A DNA stretch of 64,000 nucleotides from Duganella aceris. GTDB lineage: Bacteria; Pseudomonadota; Gammaproteobacteria; Burkholderiales; Burkholderiaceae_D. Positions 51,154-61,126 of this stretch are shown here, one piece after another. How positions within the stretch are numbered: the first letter of the stretch is position 1; the number at the start of each line of letters is the position of its first letter. The notes under the pieces were generated by a model. That model made no database searches and was not told the origin of the DNA. It was given only the letters and a program-made list of their open reading frames with translations. The stretch is from the NCBI RefSeq assembly GCF_011090165.1, contig NZ_JAADJT010000011.1, positions 223,932-287,931 on the forward strand, given 5' to 3'. Made by a program: the position numbers and the translations under genes.

Positions 51154-54100
51154 ATCCGCCGCACCGAGAAGTTTTCGATTTTCTGGCGCGACTGCGTGGT
51201 GCGCAGCCCGAAGTAGCCGCCGCCCGCCTGCGGTCCCGGCGCCGAGAAGTACAGTTTGTCGTCCACGAACAACCGCGTGCCCTGCGCGTCGACCGCGATG
51301 CGGATGCGGTACGGGTGGTTGGCCTTCAACAGGAAGTCGGGCGTGGTGTATTCCTGCAGCAGCTTGCGCTCGCCGCTGCCGTCGTAATAACGGAAGCGCG
51401 TGGTGCTGTTGCTGTTGCCTCCCACGCCGGCATAGAACAGCCGCAGCTTGTCGTATTCCTCCAGCTTGCCCGATTGCGTGAAGCCGGCCGGCAGCTGCGC
51501 CTCCCAGAAGAAGTTCATGTCCGATAGCCGACCTTCGGCCAGAATCGTGCGCGTGAACGTGATTTCATAGTGGCCGATCAGCTGCTTGCGCAGCCACACC
51601 GTCAAGCCACGGCCGGCATCCAGCATCAGCGCGCGCGACGCGGCCCGCGCCGCGCTTGCGGCATCGCCCGCCTCCGCCTCCACCGCCCAAGATCGCGGAT
51701 CGAAGCGCTGGAAGTCGTCGCTGAATAGCGCGGAATTGGCGGCGTCCAGGGCCAGCATGCCCAACGCACCCAGCCCCCATTGCGCGACGGCGTTGGTCGA
51801 CAGGGTCGGGGCCTCCTCCACCTCGGCCAGCACCAGTGGCGGCTTGACGATGCGCGACACCAGGTCGCCGTCCTTCAAGCCCGCGCGGCCTTCGTGGAAC
51901 TGCGCCCAGGCGCGCGTCAGCATCGCCTTGTCTTGCCACTGCACGGCGGCGTAGGCCAGCAGGCGCGCATGGCCCTGACCAAGATTCAGCTTGCCGAGAT
52001 CCTGGCCCAGTTCCGCCTTCTGTTGCTCCGCGCTGGCGTTGTAGAGGCGGCAGTAGCGTAGCCACGCGTCGCGGAAGCCGGGCTGTGGCACGGTGCGTAT
52101 CAATTCGCTGCAAATCTCGGGAAGTCCGAATACCGCGCTCAAATGCGAGACGCTGATCTTCTTGTCGTGGTCCAGTACATAGGCGCCGGTGCGCAGGTCC
52201 ATCGTGCCGCCGCCGGCAAGGAAACCCAGCGGCTGCGCGGCGATGCTCGCCATGCTGGCCAATAGTTTGTCGCGATACTGCGGCTTGCCGCTGCGTTCCC
52301 ATTCGGTGAACCAGGCCGCCGCCACCGCGCCCCAGTCCGTGCCAAAGGCGACGCTGGCGTATCCCGGCTCCTCGGCCGCCTTCTGTCCCACTTTGCGGCC
52401 GGGGACCACGGTGCGCAAGCGCTCCACGGCGTCGGTCTGCTCGCTCAACAGATCGCCCACGCGCTCGTCGGCGGTCAGGTAGTACATGAAGCGGCGGTTG
52501 ATCGCGGTGGAGACGCGCAACTGTTTGGCGCTATCGCCCCAATGCTGGACGCTGTGGCGCGAGCCGAGCGGACTGAATGGGCCGATGTGGTGGACGTCGA
52601 CCTCGCCGGTGTGCCGGGTCATCGCTTCGGCCATGCGGAAGGCGTCGGCGCGGCCACTGTGCAGGAAGTAGTGCCACAGCCAGATCTCGGTGCTTAGTTC
52701 CGAATTGTCCCAGGCAAAGCCGCCGACGTCGTAGCGCCAGACGTGGCGCTGCTCGTCGTAGGTGTGCATCACGTCGCCGTAGTCCCAGTAACCATACCAT
52801 TTGCGCTGCTCGATCTCCTTGCGGTAAAAGTCGAAGCTCCAGGCCAGCTGCTTTTCCAGCCTGGCTTGCGCAGGTGTCGGCCGCGACGCCGCCGGGCTCC
52901 AGTACTCGCTGAACACGCCGGCGTTGTGCAATGCCTCACCGGAAACCATCAGCTGCGGCGGCGACTGGATGCGGCGGCTGATGTCCACCAGATCCGCGTT
53001 ACTCGGCGTGGCGGGCAGCAGTTGCAGTTCGATTTCGCTGGTGCGGGCGACGCCGTAGGGTGTGCCGAAGCCCGGCTCGTAGTCTTCATAGGTGATGTCC
53101 AGCGCGTCGCGCTGTTTGGCGAAGCTGTCTTCGCCCATGCCGTCGTGGTAAAAGCGCAGGTCCATCGCCGGAGCCTTGGGCGCCCATAGCCACAAGGTGA
53201 CGGTGGCGAGCTCGGTTTCGGCGCCGGCGATGTCCAGTTGGCCGGGATAGCTTTGCCAGAAATTGCGCACGCCGAACGCGACGCCGCCATCGGGCGCTCC
53301 GACATAGCCGGTGCCGGAGGCGCGCGTGCCGCTGGCCGCGTGCACCCAGCCATGGCCGGCGCTGGTGCGCTTGGCGATCGAGAAGCCGTCCGGGTGGGAT
53401 TGCAACAGCGAGTACTGGCCGAATGCCGGGATGTAGCGCAGCCCTTTGCTGACTTGCGGCGACAGCTGGTCCAGCGGCACGGTGCGGCCGCTCAGCTGGG
53501 CGTCGTAGGATGCCTTGCCTGCGTCGCGCCGCAGGCCGGTGATGCCGCGCACGGATTCGGCGAACACGCCGCCGTTGTCGCCGGCGAAGCGGATGTGGCG
53601 GTCGTGCAGCGGCGCGCGCAACGGAACGCCGAAGCGCAGGCCGACGCCGCGTATATAGGCTTTGTCCGGATCGGCGTCGTAGACCAGCGTGTGGACCACG
53701 CGCACCGCGTCGGAATCCTTGTAGAAGTATAGACGGACCACGTAGGGCAACAGCCTGGCGCCGTCGGTGTGCCGGTGTGCGCCTTCAATGCGGACCACGG
53801 CGCGCTGCGGTCCGTTTTGTTCCAGCGTGGTTTTGTCGATGGTGCTGTCGTAGGCGCGGCGTGCGGCGCCGGTGGCCTCGTCATCCGCTGCGCCGTCCAC
53901 CAGCAGGATCAGGCGGCCGTCGGTCAGCAGCGGCTTGCCGGCGCGTTGCAGCGTTTTGATCAGCAGCGCGCCGGCACGCGGCAGTGTGCACTGCAGGACG
54001 CCATTGTCGATGGTGATGAGCGCCGCGCTCTCGTTCGCCAGGAGCGGGCCGGCGCCGATCGGCGCGGATGCTGCGCCCGCCGGTAGCGGATGTAGCGTGT

Positions 54101-54488
54101 AGGCGGCGGCGGGCTTGCCGCCGCCGGCATCGGGCGGCAGCGCGTGGGCGGTCCATTTCAGCGTGCCGTCCGGCCAATAGGCCAGCGGCCACGATTGCAC
54201 GGCCGCGCCAGCACGTGCGCCGGCGCCCTCGCCAATGCGCAATTCGAACCCGCTGTCGCGCTGCACGCGGCCTTGCGGCCAGGCCACGCCCCAGGTGGCG
54301 CCACGAAAGCTGGCCGGGGTGCCGTCCAGCCAGCGCAGCGGCGCTCCACCGTCGGCAGATGCCGGGCCGGCTGCTGGCGGCCCGGCGGCGGCAGCGGCGG
54401 CGCCGGAGCCAGCCGCCAACGCGGGCAAGCCACCGGCCAGCAGCGATGCGATTTTAAAGAATTGACGTCGTTCCAATGATGCGCTCAT
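51150..54488 (-). CDS. Exo-rhamnogalacturonan-lyase-like protein (PL26 type) with C-terminal DUF6250
   Basis: A 1,112-residue exported protein. The Tat signal ERRQFFKIASLLAGG is followed by a low-complexity Ala/Gly linker. Residues about 50-900 resemble the YetA/PcRGLX exo-rhamnogalacturonan lyase fold: beta domain (WPLAYWPDGTLKWTAHAL), WYGYWDYGDVMHTYDEQRHV, GGFAWDNSELSTEIWLWHYF and HIGPFSPLGSRHSVQHWGD. From about 935 (LMLDAGRGLTVWLRKQLIGHYEITF) a DUF6250-like beta-sandwich follows, which may bind carbohydrate. Pectin side-chain breakdown is inferred from family. No other pectin gene adjoins it. Confidence 0.75.
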   Translation of the reverse strand: MSASLERRQFFKIASLLAGGLPALAAGSGAAAAAAGPPAAGPASADGGAPLRWLDGTPASFRGATWGVAWPQGRVQRDSGFELRIGEGAGARAGAAVQSWPLAYWPDGTLKWTAHALPPDAGGGKPAAAYTLHPLPAGAASAPIGAGPLLANESAALITIDNGVLQCTLPRAGALLIKTLQRAGKPLLTDGRLILLVDGAADDEATGAARRAYDSTIDKTTLEQNGPQRAVVRIEGAHRHTDGARLLPYVVRLYFYKDSDAVRVVHTLVYDADPDKAYIRGVGLRFGVPLRAPLHDRHIRFAGDNGGVFAESVRGITGLRRDAGKASYDAQLSGRTVPLDQLSPQVSKGLRYIPAFGQYSLLQSHPDGFSIAKRTSAGHGWVHAASGTRASGTGYVGAPDGGVAFGVRNFWQSYPGQLDIAGAETELATVTLWLWAPKAPAMDLRFYHDGMGEDSFAKQRDALDITYEDYEPGFGTPYGVARTSEIELQLLPATPSNADLVDISRRIQSPPQLMVSGEALHNAGVFSEYWSPAASRPTPAQARLEKQLAWSFDFYRKEIEQRKWYGYWDYGDVMHTYDEQRHVWRYDVGGFAWDNSELSTEIWLWHYFLHSGRADAFRMAEAMTRHTGEVDVHHIGPFSPLGSRHSVQHWGDSAKQLRVSTAINRRFMYYLTADERVGDLLSEQTDAVERLRTVVPGRKVGQKAAEEPGYASVAFGTDWGAVAAAWFTEWERSGKPQYRDKLLASMASIAAQPLGFLAGGGTMDLRTGAYVLDHDKKISVSHLSAVFGLPEICSELIRTVPQPGFRDAWLRYCRLYNASAEQQKAELGQDLGKLNLGQGHARLLAYAAVQWQDKAMLTRAWAQFHEGRAGLKDGDLVSRIVKPPLVLAEVEEAPTLSTNAVAQWGLGALGMLALDAANSALFSDDFQRFDPRSWAVEAEAGDAASAARAASRALMLDAGRGLTVWLRKQLIGHYEITFTRTILAEGRLSDMNFFWEAQLPAGFTQSGKLEEYDKLRLFYAGVGGNSNSTTRFRYYDGSGERKLLQEYTTPDFLLKANHPYRIRIAVDAQGTRLFVDDKLYFSAPGPQAGGGYFGLRTTQSRQKIENFSVRRI

Positions 54489-54592
54489 GCGACCTGCTCC
54501 AACGCGCTTGATATCTACCGGCGAAGCGCTTTAATCGCCGCGTCGAAGCTTATCACCGGCGCACTGCGAAAACGCGGCGCGGCATTAACTAC

Positions 54593-57241
54593 TCAAACAA
54601 GTGAGCGAAGATGGCGCTGGATGGTGGCGAACATCTGCTCCACGTCGATAGGCTTGGCGATGAAGTCGTCCATGCCGGCGGCGATGCACTGCTCGCGTTC
54701 GGACTCCATGACCCCGGCGGTCATGGCGATGACCGGCAGCGTCAAGCCCAGCTCCTCGCGAATAAGGCGCGTCGCGCTGTAGCCGTCCATGACCGGCATC
54801 TGAACGTCCATCAACACCAGGTCGTAGCCGCCGGCGCGCAGCGCCTCGATCGCCAGCTCACCATTGTCGGCCACCGAGACCGTGGCCCCGGCCTGTTCCA
54901 GTATGCCCTTGGCGACATTCTGGTTGATCGGATTATCCTCCACCAGCAGGATACGCACGCCGGCAAACCCCGCCGCCTGCGGCGATGCCGCAGCGCCGTC
55001 CGCGCCGGATTGAAGGCGCGCCGTCGCCGTCTGCACCGCGTCGAACAAACTGGAGGCGGTCACCGGCTTGGTCAGGAACGCCGCCGCGTTGGACGATGCC
55101 ATCTGCTGCATCAGCTTTCCGCGCGCATAAGCGTTGACCATGCAGATTACCGGCATCGCCGACAGCTGCCGCAAGGCGCTCATGGTCGCCGGTCCATCCA
55201 TGCCCGGCATCACGCCATCGACCAGGGCGAAGTCGTAGCTGCGGCCCGAGCGCAACAGCGTCAACGCCTCCTCGCCGGAGGCCGCGCTGTCGCTGGTCCA
55301 ATGCCAGGCGGCGATAATCTTGCCGAGGAAATCGCGGCTGGTGCGATTGTCGTCGACCACCAGCACGTGCATGCGCCCGGCCGCCACCGTCGGTTCGCTC
55401 TCGTCGGACACCTTCAACGGCAAGGTGAACTGGAACTCGCTCCCTTCGCCCGGCACGCTCTTGACCAGGATTACGCCGCCCAACATTTCGATCAAGCCCT
55501 TGGAAATCGTCAGCCCCAGGCCGGTACCGCCGTAACGCCGGGTGGTGGACAGATCGCCCTGGGTGAAGGGCATGAACAATCGCGACAGCTGATCCTCAGT
55601 CATGCCGATGCCGCTGTCGCGCACCCGGAAGCGCAGCGCCAAAGGTTCCTGCGCGGCCGAAGCGCGTTCGATCAGCACCGACACCTCGCCCTGCTCGGTG
55701 AACTTGATCGCGTTGCCGGCCAGGTTGATCAGGATCTGCTGCACGCGCAGCGCGTCGCCGAACAGCGCGCGCGGCACGTCCGGCTCGACGCCGATGCACA
55801 GCTCCAGATTCTTGTCGCCGGCGCTGACGCTCATGATGGCCGCCAGCGAATGCAACACGTCCTCCAGGCGGAAGCGCACCGGATGCCGCTCCACCTTCCC
55901 GGCCTGCATTTTGGAGAAGTCGAGGATGTCGTTCAACACGCCAAGCAGCGATTGGCCCGAGGCGCGGATCATCTCCAGGTAGCGGCTCTGCTCCTGCGAC
56001 AAACCCGTGGTGCCCAGTAGATGCGCCATGCCCAGCACCGCGTTCATCGGCGTGCGCAGTTCATGGCTCATATTGGCGACGAATGCATCCTTGGCGGCGT
56101 TGGCGGTCTGCGCCTGCTCCACCGCCGACTGCAATTGCAGGGTGCGTTCCTCGATCAGGTATTCAAGATGATGACGATGGCGTTGCAGCTCCTCGTCCAC
56201 GGCGCGCAAGGTCTTGATGGCATCGTCCGCCTCGCGAAACAGCGCACGTTCGCGAACCACCGGCAAGCTGCCCGCGCCGTTGGCGCCCAAGGCCACCGCC
56301 GCCGACGACAGCGCACTCACGGAACGGCTGATATTGCGGGCGAAGTACCAGGCGGCGCCAATGCCGGCGGCCAGCAGCAGGCTGACTACGCCGACGATCC
56401 ACACGATGGACTTCAGCATTTCGGAGTACACCGCGCTGCGCGGCACGCCGATCACCACCGACCAGCCGCTGGTGGTGGAGCGGCTGTACATCGAATAGAC
56501 GGGAATGCCTTCCAGCGTGATCGACTCGATCGCGTCCTCAAGCTTGTTCGGCATTTGCGCCAACAGCGACGGCGATCCCTTCTGACCGACGAATCGTTCG
56601 CCGTCTCGGCTACGCGCCACAATGACACCCTTGGCATCGAAGATCCCGACCACGCGGTCCGGCGGCAGGCGCTGCTCGCGCAACACCTGGCCCAGGCGCT
56701 CGGGCAGAAAGGCGACCGACATCACGTAACGCACAACGCCGTCGCGCAGCACCGGCACATGGATCGCCACCAGCGGACGCGTCACCGCCGTCCCCATGAA
56801 CAGATCGGAGATCAGCGGCTTACCGGTGGCGACGACTTTGCTGATGCGCGGCGCGCTGCCGGGATCGACCAGCATGCCGCCGAAAGGACGCGCGCTATTC
56901 ACCAGCTGGATCGAATCCGGCGTACTGAGGACAAAATTAAAACCCGGGAATTCGGGCCGCAGCACCTTGTTCGCCTCGGCATGGAAGGCCTTGAAGTCGC
57001 CGGCGTCGATGCTGGGCGATCCGGCCAGCGCCAAGGCCACGGTGATGCCGGTGTTCAGGTCCCGGTCCACCGCCTGGATCAGCGCGCGGGCCGTGATCAG
57101 GGTGTCCTGTTTGATCTGCGTGCGCTCACGCTCGATGAAATTGCTGGTCAGGAGCGAGAAGCCCACGACGGCGGGCAGCGCGCAGACCAACACGAGCTTG
57201 TACATCTGTACCTTGATGGACGGCAGTCTGGCGACTCCCAT
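54593..57241 (-). CDS. Cache-type hybrid sensor kinase (HisKA-HATPase-REC-REC)
   Basis: An 882-residue kinase. Helix 1 (14-32) and helix 2 (278-300) bound a periplasmic dCache-like sensor (GDFKAFHAEANKVLRPEFPG, VSTPDS-like FVLSTPDSIQLVN). Then come a helical linker with coiled coil (about 340-385), HisKA with His393 (MSHELRTPMN), HATPase (LINLAGNAIKFT, GGTGLGLTIS), REC1 (Asp675, LVDGVMPGMDG) and REC2 (Asp812, LMDVQMPVMDG). No Hpt domain is present, so a separate Hpt protein or direct transfer is needed. The 39-base gap to the glycerate-kinase gene suggests no shared promoter is needed, but a link is unproven. Signal unknown. Confidence 0.92.
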   Translation of the reverse strand: MGVARLPSIKVQMYKLVLVCALPAVVGFSLLTSNFIERERTQIKQDTLITARALIQAVDRDLNTGITVALALAGSPSIDAGDFKAFHAEANKVLRPEFPGFNFVLSTPDSIQLVNSARPFGGMLVDPGSAPRISKVVATGKPLISDLFMGTAVTRPLVAIHVPVLRDGVVRYVMSVAFLPERLGQVLREQRLPPDRVVGIFDAKGVIVARSRDGERFVGQKGSPSLLAQMPNKLEDAIESITLEGIPVYSMYSRSTTSGWSVVIGVPRSAVYSEMLKSIVWIVGVVSLLLAAGIGAAWYFARNISRSVSALSSAAVALGANGAGSLPVVRERALFREADDAIKTLRAVDEELQRHRHHLEYLIEERTLQLQSAVEQAQTANAAKDAFVANMSHELRTPMNAVLGMAHLLGTTGLSQEQSRYLEMIRASGQSLLGVLNDILDFSKMQAGKVERHPVRFRLEDVLHSLAAIMSVSAGDKNLELCIGVEPDVPRALFGDALRVQQILINLAGNAIKFTEQGEVSVLIERASAAQEPLALRFRVRDSGIGMTEDQLSRLFMPFTQGDLSTTRRYGGTGLGLTISKGLIEMLGGVILVKSVPGEGSEFQFTLPLKVSDESEPTVAAGRMHVLVVDDNRTSRDFLGKIIAAWHWTSDSAASGEEALTLLRSGRSYDFALVDGVMPGMDGPATMSALRQLSAMPVICMVNAYARGKLMQQMASSNAAAFLTKPVTASSLFDAVQTATARLQSGADGAAASPQAAGFAGVRILLVEDNPINQNVAKGILEQAGATVSVADNGELAIEALRAGGYDLVLMDVQMPVMDGYSATRLIREELGLTLPVIAMTAGVMESEREQCIAAGMDDFIAKPIDVEQMFATIQRHLRSLV

Positions 57242-57280
57242 AGATGTACTTCCCAGGTGTTTAACAGAGGAATAACTTTA

Positions 57281-58426
57281 TCACATCCCCAGCTTGGCCC
57301 CCAAGCTCAGTACAGCGGCGATGTTGCGCGCGGCGCTACGGACGTTGACCGCCGCCGCCGCCAGCGCCTCTTCGACCGTGCAAGGCCGGCTGACCGCGCC
57401 GAACACCGCGTCGATGCCGTGCGCATGCACCGCCGCCGCGCCGGTGGCCAGGCCGCCGGCGATCGCGATCACCGGTTTGCCGTGGCGCTGCGCCACGCGC
57501 GCCACGCCGATCGGGGTCTTGCCGTGGATGGTCTGGCCGTCGATGCGTCCTTCGCCGGTGATGACCAGGTCCGCATCCGCGACCGCCGCGTCCAGTCCGA
57601 CGGCGGCGGTGACGATCTCGCTGCCCGGCCGCAGACGGCCGCCGAGGAACACCATCATCCCGGCGCCGATACCGCCGCCGGCGCCGGCGCCCGGAATCTC
57701 CGCCACATCCTGGCCGAGATCGCGCGCGATCACCGAAGCGAAGTGGCGCAGGTTGGCGTCCAGCTGCTCGACCATCTCCGGCGTCGCGCCTTTCTGCGGG
57801 CCGAAGATCGCCGACGCGCCGCGCGGACCGACCAGCGGATTGGTGACGTCGCAGGCGACGTCGAACACACACTCCTTGAGGCGCTTGTCCATCGCCGACA
57901 AATCGATGCGCGCCAGCGCGGCCAATGCGCCGCCGCCGGCGTTCAGCTCCGCGCCGGCCGCGTCGATCAAGCGGCCGCCCAGTGCCTGCAGCATGCCCGC
58001 GCCGCCATCGTTGGTGGCGCTGCCGCCGACGCCCAGCACGAAACGGCGCGCGCCGGCGTCCAGCGCGTTCAGGATCAACTGGCCGGTACCATAGCTGGTG
58101 GAGTACAAGGGATTGCGCCGCGCCGGCGGCACCAGTTCCAGGCCGCTGGCGGCGGCCATCTCGATCACCGCCGTCTCGCCGTCGCCCATCAAGCCGTAGA
58201 ACGCGGCCACCGGCTCGCCGAGCGGACCCGTGACCTGCAGCTCGACGCGCCGGCCGCCGCTGGCGTCGATCATGGCTTGCACCGTGCCCTCGCCGCCGTC
58301 GGCGACCGGCAGCTTGACATACTGCGCGTCGGGGAAGAATTCACGGAAGCCCGCTTCGATCTCGCTGGCGACGGCCATCGCGGTCAGGCTCTCTTTAAAC
58401 GAATCGGGCGCTATGACGATTTTCAT
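57281..58426 (-). CDS. Glycerate 2-kinase (GlxK/GarK type)
   Basis: A 381-residue glycerate kinase, making 2-phosphoglycerate from D-glycerate and ATP. The family start MKIVIAPDSFKESLTAMAVA, VKLPVADGGEGTVQAM, GVGGSATNDGGAGMLQALG and ITGEGRIDGQTIHGKTPIGV are all present. ATG at 58426 is clear. It lies 13 bases after the MFS gene end, in one operon, with a divergent CdaR-type regulator: a glycerate/sugar-diacid use cluster. Confidence 0.93.
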   Translation of the reverse strand: MKIVIAPDSFKESLTAMAVASEIEAGFREFFPDAQYVKLPVADGGEGTVQAMIDASGGRRVELQVTGPLGEPVAAFYGLMGDGETAVIEMAAASGLELVPPARRNPLYSTSYGTGQLILNALDAGARRFVLGVGGSATNDGGAGMLQALGGRLIDAAGAELNAGGGALAALARIDLSAMDKRLKECVFDVACDVTNPLVGPRGASAIFGPQKGATPEMVEQLDANLRHFASVIARDLGQDVAEIPGAGAGGGIGAGMMVFLGGRLRPGSEIVTAAVGLDAAVADADLVITGEGRIDGQTIHGKTPIGVARVAQRHGKPVIAIAGGLATGAAAVHAHGIDAVFGAVSRPCTVEEALAAAAVNVRSAARNIAAVLSLGAKLGM

Positions 58427-58439
58427 CGATATTCTCAAT

Positions 58440-59762
58440 TCAACGGTTGACCAGCTTCGCGGGAACGCGCAGCACCAGTATCGCACCAAGCAGCATCACG
58501 CTCGACAGAATGTACAGCGCCGTATCGGTGCTCTGGGTCGCATCCTTGATCCAGCCGACCAGGAAGGGACTGACAAAGCCGGCGATCTGGCCCAGCGAAT
58601 TAATCAGCGCCAGGCCACCCGCCGCTGCCGCGCTGCCAAGGAAGGCCGCAGGCAAGGACCAGAACAGCGCCAGCGCCGCCAGCGCGCCCATGGTCGCCAT
58701 GCTCAAGCCGATCATCACGACCAGCGTGTTGCTGGAGAAGTTGGCCGCCATCGTCAGGCCGACAAGGCCCATCAGCATCGGCAGCGACACGTGCCAGCGA
58801 CGCTCGCGGCGCCGGTCCGCCGAGCGTCCCATCCACACCATGAAGCCGGCCGCCATCAGATAGGGAATGGCGCTCAGCCAGCCAACCGTCTGCGCGCTCG
58901 GAAAGCCGAGCGACTTGATGATCGACGGCAGCCAGAAGTTAATCGCATACACGCCCATCTGGATGCAGAAATAGATCACGCCCAGCATCCACACGCTGCC
59001 GTTGCGCAGCACCGCGCCCAGGGTCTGGCCGACGTTGCTGACGGCCTGGCGCTGTTGTTCATCGGCGGCCAGCGCGGCTTGCATCGCGCCTTTTTCTTCG
59101 GCGCTGAGCCACTTGGCTTGCGCGATACCGTCGTTCAGATAGAAGTACACGCCGACGCCGAGCAGCACGGTCGGCACGCCCTGCAGCAGGAACAGCCACT
59201 GCCACCCGGCCATGCCGCCCTGCCCGGCCGAGAAATGCGCCAGCATCCAGCCGGACAGCGGGCCGCCGATCAAGCCGGAAATCGGAATCGCCGACATGAA
59301 CAGCGCCATCACCTGGCCGCGCTTCTGCGACGGGAACCAGTGGGTGAAGTACAGTACCATGCCGGGGAAGAAGCCGGCTTCGGCGACGCCGGTGAAGAAG
59401 CGCAGCACGTAGAACGACAGCGGCGTCGATACGGTCAACATGCAGGCCGACAGCGCGCCCCAGGCCACCATCATCACCGCGATCCAGCGTCGGGCGCCGA
59501 TCTTGTGCAGGATCAGGTTGCTCGGCACGCCGCTCAGCACATAGCCGATGAAGAAGATGCCGGCGCCGAGGCCGTAAACAGTATTGCTCAATTTGAGCGC
59601 GTCCAGCATCTCCAGCTTGGCAAAGCCGACGTTGACCCGATCCAGGTAATTAAAGAAGTAGCAAACGAAAATGAAAGGGATCAGGTGCCAGCTGGCCTTC
59701 TTGTACGCGCCGTCGAGGACGGTCGAGGACGGCCATGCCGCGGCTGTTGCGGAACTGCTCAT
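58440..59762 (-). CDS. MFS transporter, anion:cation symporter (ACS) type
   Basis: A 440-residue, twelve-helix transporter of the ACS family: YFFNYLDRVNVGFAKLEML in helix 1, GIFFIGYVLSGVPSNLILHK, RWIAVMMVAWGALSACM, and RFFTGVAEAGFFPGMVLYFT. These carry sugar acids such as glucarate, galactonate, tartrate or glycerate. ATG at 59762 has a ggag seven bases before; the frame opens further up at 59822 inside the control region. Co-directional with glycerate kinase. Confidence 0.9.
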   Translation of the reverse strand: MSSSATAAAWPSSTVLDGAYKKASWHLIPFIFVCYFFNYLDRVNVGFAKLEMLDALKLSNTVYGLGAGIFFIGYVLSGVPSNLILHKIGARRWIAVMMVAWGALSACMLTVSTPLSFYVLRFFTGVAEAGFFPGMVLYFTHWFPSQKRGQVMALFMSAIPISGLIGGPLSGWMLAHFSAGQGGMAGWQWLFLLQGVPTVLLGVGVYFYLNDGIAQAKWLSAEEKGAMQAALAADEQQRQAVSNVGQTLGAVLRNGSVWMLGVIYFCIQMGVYAINFWLPSIIKSLGFPSAQTVGWLSAIPYLMAAGFMVWMGRSADRRRERRWHVSLPMLMGLVGLTMAANFSSNTLVVMIGLSMATMGALAALALFWSLPAAFLGSAAAAGGLALINSLGQIAGFVSPFLVGWIKDATQSTDTALYILSSVMLLGAILVLRVPAKLVNR

Positions 59763-59890
59763 GCATATCTCCGGTTTTTGTAGTGATGCGGCGATTATCT
59801 GGAATCGATCACAAAAAAGCATTGGAAAAACGCCTGAATATGCCCTTGCGCCCGCACCAATTATTAGGCATATGCACTAAAATGGATTGC
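59763..59890. promoter_or_regulatory. Divergent control region, MFS/glxK and cdaR
   Basis: A 128-base AT-richer gap between divergent starts. It contains gcatatgc at 59868-59876 area (self-complementary) and atcgat within ggaatcgatcac. These are candidate sites for CdaR; no consensus was confirmed. Confidence 0.35.
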
Positions 59891-61027
59891 ATGAACCTAC
59901 TCAGCACCGAACTGGCCCGGGACATCGTCAGCCGCACCATGCGGATTATTCCGTACAACGTCAACGTCATGGACGCGCACGGCAGCATCGTCGCCAGCGG
60001 CAACCCGGCGCGCATCGGCGAACTGCATGCCGGCGCCATGCTGGCCCTGGCCAAGCAGCTGACGGTGGAGATCGACGAGGCCAGCGCGCGCAATATGCAC
60101 GGCGCCCAGCCCGGCATCAACCTGCCGCTGACGGTCAACGGTCAATTATGCGGCGCGGTCGGACTGAGCGGCGCGCCGGACGACGTGCGCCAGTTCGGCG
60201 AGCTGGTGCGCCTGACCGCCGAAATGATCCTCGAACAAGCCCAGCTGACGGGCGAACTGCAACGCGATTCGCGCTACCGCGAAGCCTTCGTGCTCAAGCT
60301 GATCAACGCCGAGCCGGCCGAGCACGCCGATCTGGCCGCGTGGGCGCGGCGGCTGGGCGTGCAGTTCGAGCGGATGCACAACGTATTCCTGCTGCAGCTG
60401 GACGACGAGGCCATCGACAGCGAAACCGAGATCCAGCGCCTGCAAATGCGCATGCGCACCCGCCTGCCGGCCACGCTGACGGCCGCCGCCGGCCCGCACG
60501 AGCTGGTGTTGCTGGACTTCTACGACGCCCCCGGTCCCGGGCACGAGCGCCAATTGCAGACGCTGGCCGCGATCCTGCGCGAAGAATGCGAACAGCCGCA
60601 TACGCTGACCATGGGCATCGCGCTGAGTGGCATCGGCGGTGTGGCGGTGTCCTATCAGAGCGCCCGGACCGCCGCCCGTCTCGGCCGCGCCCGTCATCCG
60701 CGACGCCATCGCCACAGCTATTACGACCAAGCGCTGCCGGTGTTGCTGTCCGGGCTAGGCGCGGGCTGGCAGGCCGAACAGCTGCGCCTGCCGATCGCCA
60801 AACTGCAAGCGCAGGACAAGAACAAGGAATTGCTGCAGCGCACACTGGAAGCCTGGTTCGCCCACGACGGTCATCCGGCCGCCACCGCCGAGGCGCTGCA
60901 CATCCACCGCAACACGCTGGATTACCGGCTGCGCCGCATCGGCGACATCACCGGGCTCGACCTGACCAAGCTGGAGGATAGATTTTTGCTCTACATTTCC
61001 GCGCTCTTGTCCAGCAAAAATAATTGA
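59891..61027 (+). CDS. cdaR: CdaR-family sugar-diacid regulator
   Basis: A 378-residue regulator. The N-terminal diacid-recognition domain begins LLSTELARDIVSRTMRIIPY and NVMDAHGSIVASGNPARIG; a GGDEF-like middle region follows; the C-terminal PucR helix-turn-helix is ATAEALHIHRNTLDYRLRRI. CdaR activates glycerate and sugar-diacid genes in response to glycerate or glucarate, matching the divergent transporter and kinase. ATG 59891 is preferred; 59882 would add three residues. No long N-terminal extension is supported. Confidence 0.9.
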   Translation: MNLLSTELARDIVSRTMRIIPYNVNVMDAHGSIVASGNPARIGELHAGAMLALAKQLTVEIDEASARNMHGAQPGINLPLTVNGQLCGAVGLSGAPDDVRQFGELVRLTAEMILEQAQLTGELQRDSRYREAFVLKLINAEPAEHADLAAWARRLGVQFERMHNVFLLQLDDEAIDSETEIQRLQMRMRTRLPATLTAAAGPHELVLLDFYDAPGPGHERQLQTLAAILREECEQPHTLTMGIALSGIGGVAVSYQSARTAARLGRARHPRRHRHSYYDQALPVLLSGLGAGWQAEQLRLPIAKLQAQDKNKELLQRTLEAWFAHDGHPAATAEALHIHRNTLDYRLRRIGDITGLDLTKLEDRFLLYISALLSSKNN

Positions 61028-61126
61028 TAGATAACGTTACAACAGCAATCTCGGCAAGGCCCGGAACATCCTGTATTATTTGCGGTCGCCTCACGAGGGC
61101 TACATAACTAAAACACGGGAGCAACT

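Noticed and set aside
56021..58450. 809-codon plus-strand open frame over the Cache kinase and glycerate kinase
   Set aside because: Spans two well-supported minus genes and has shadow composition.
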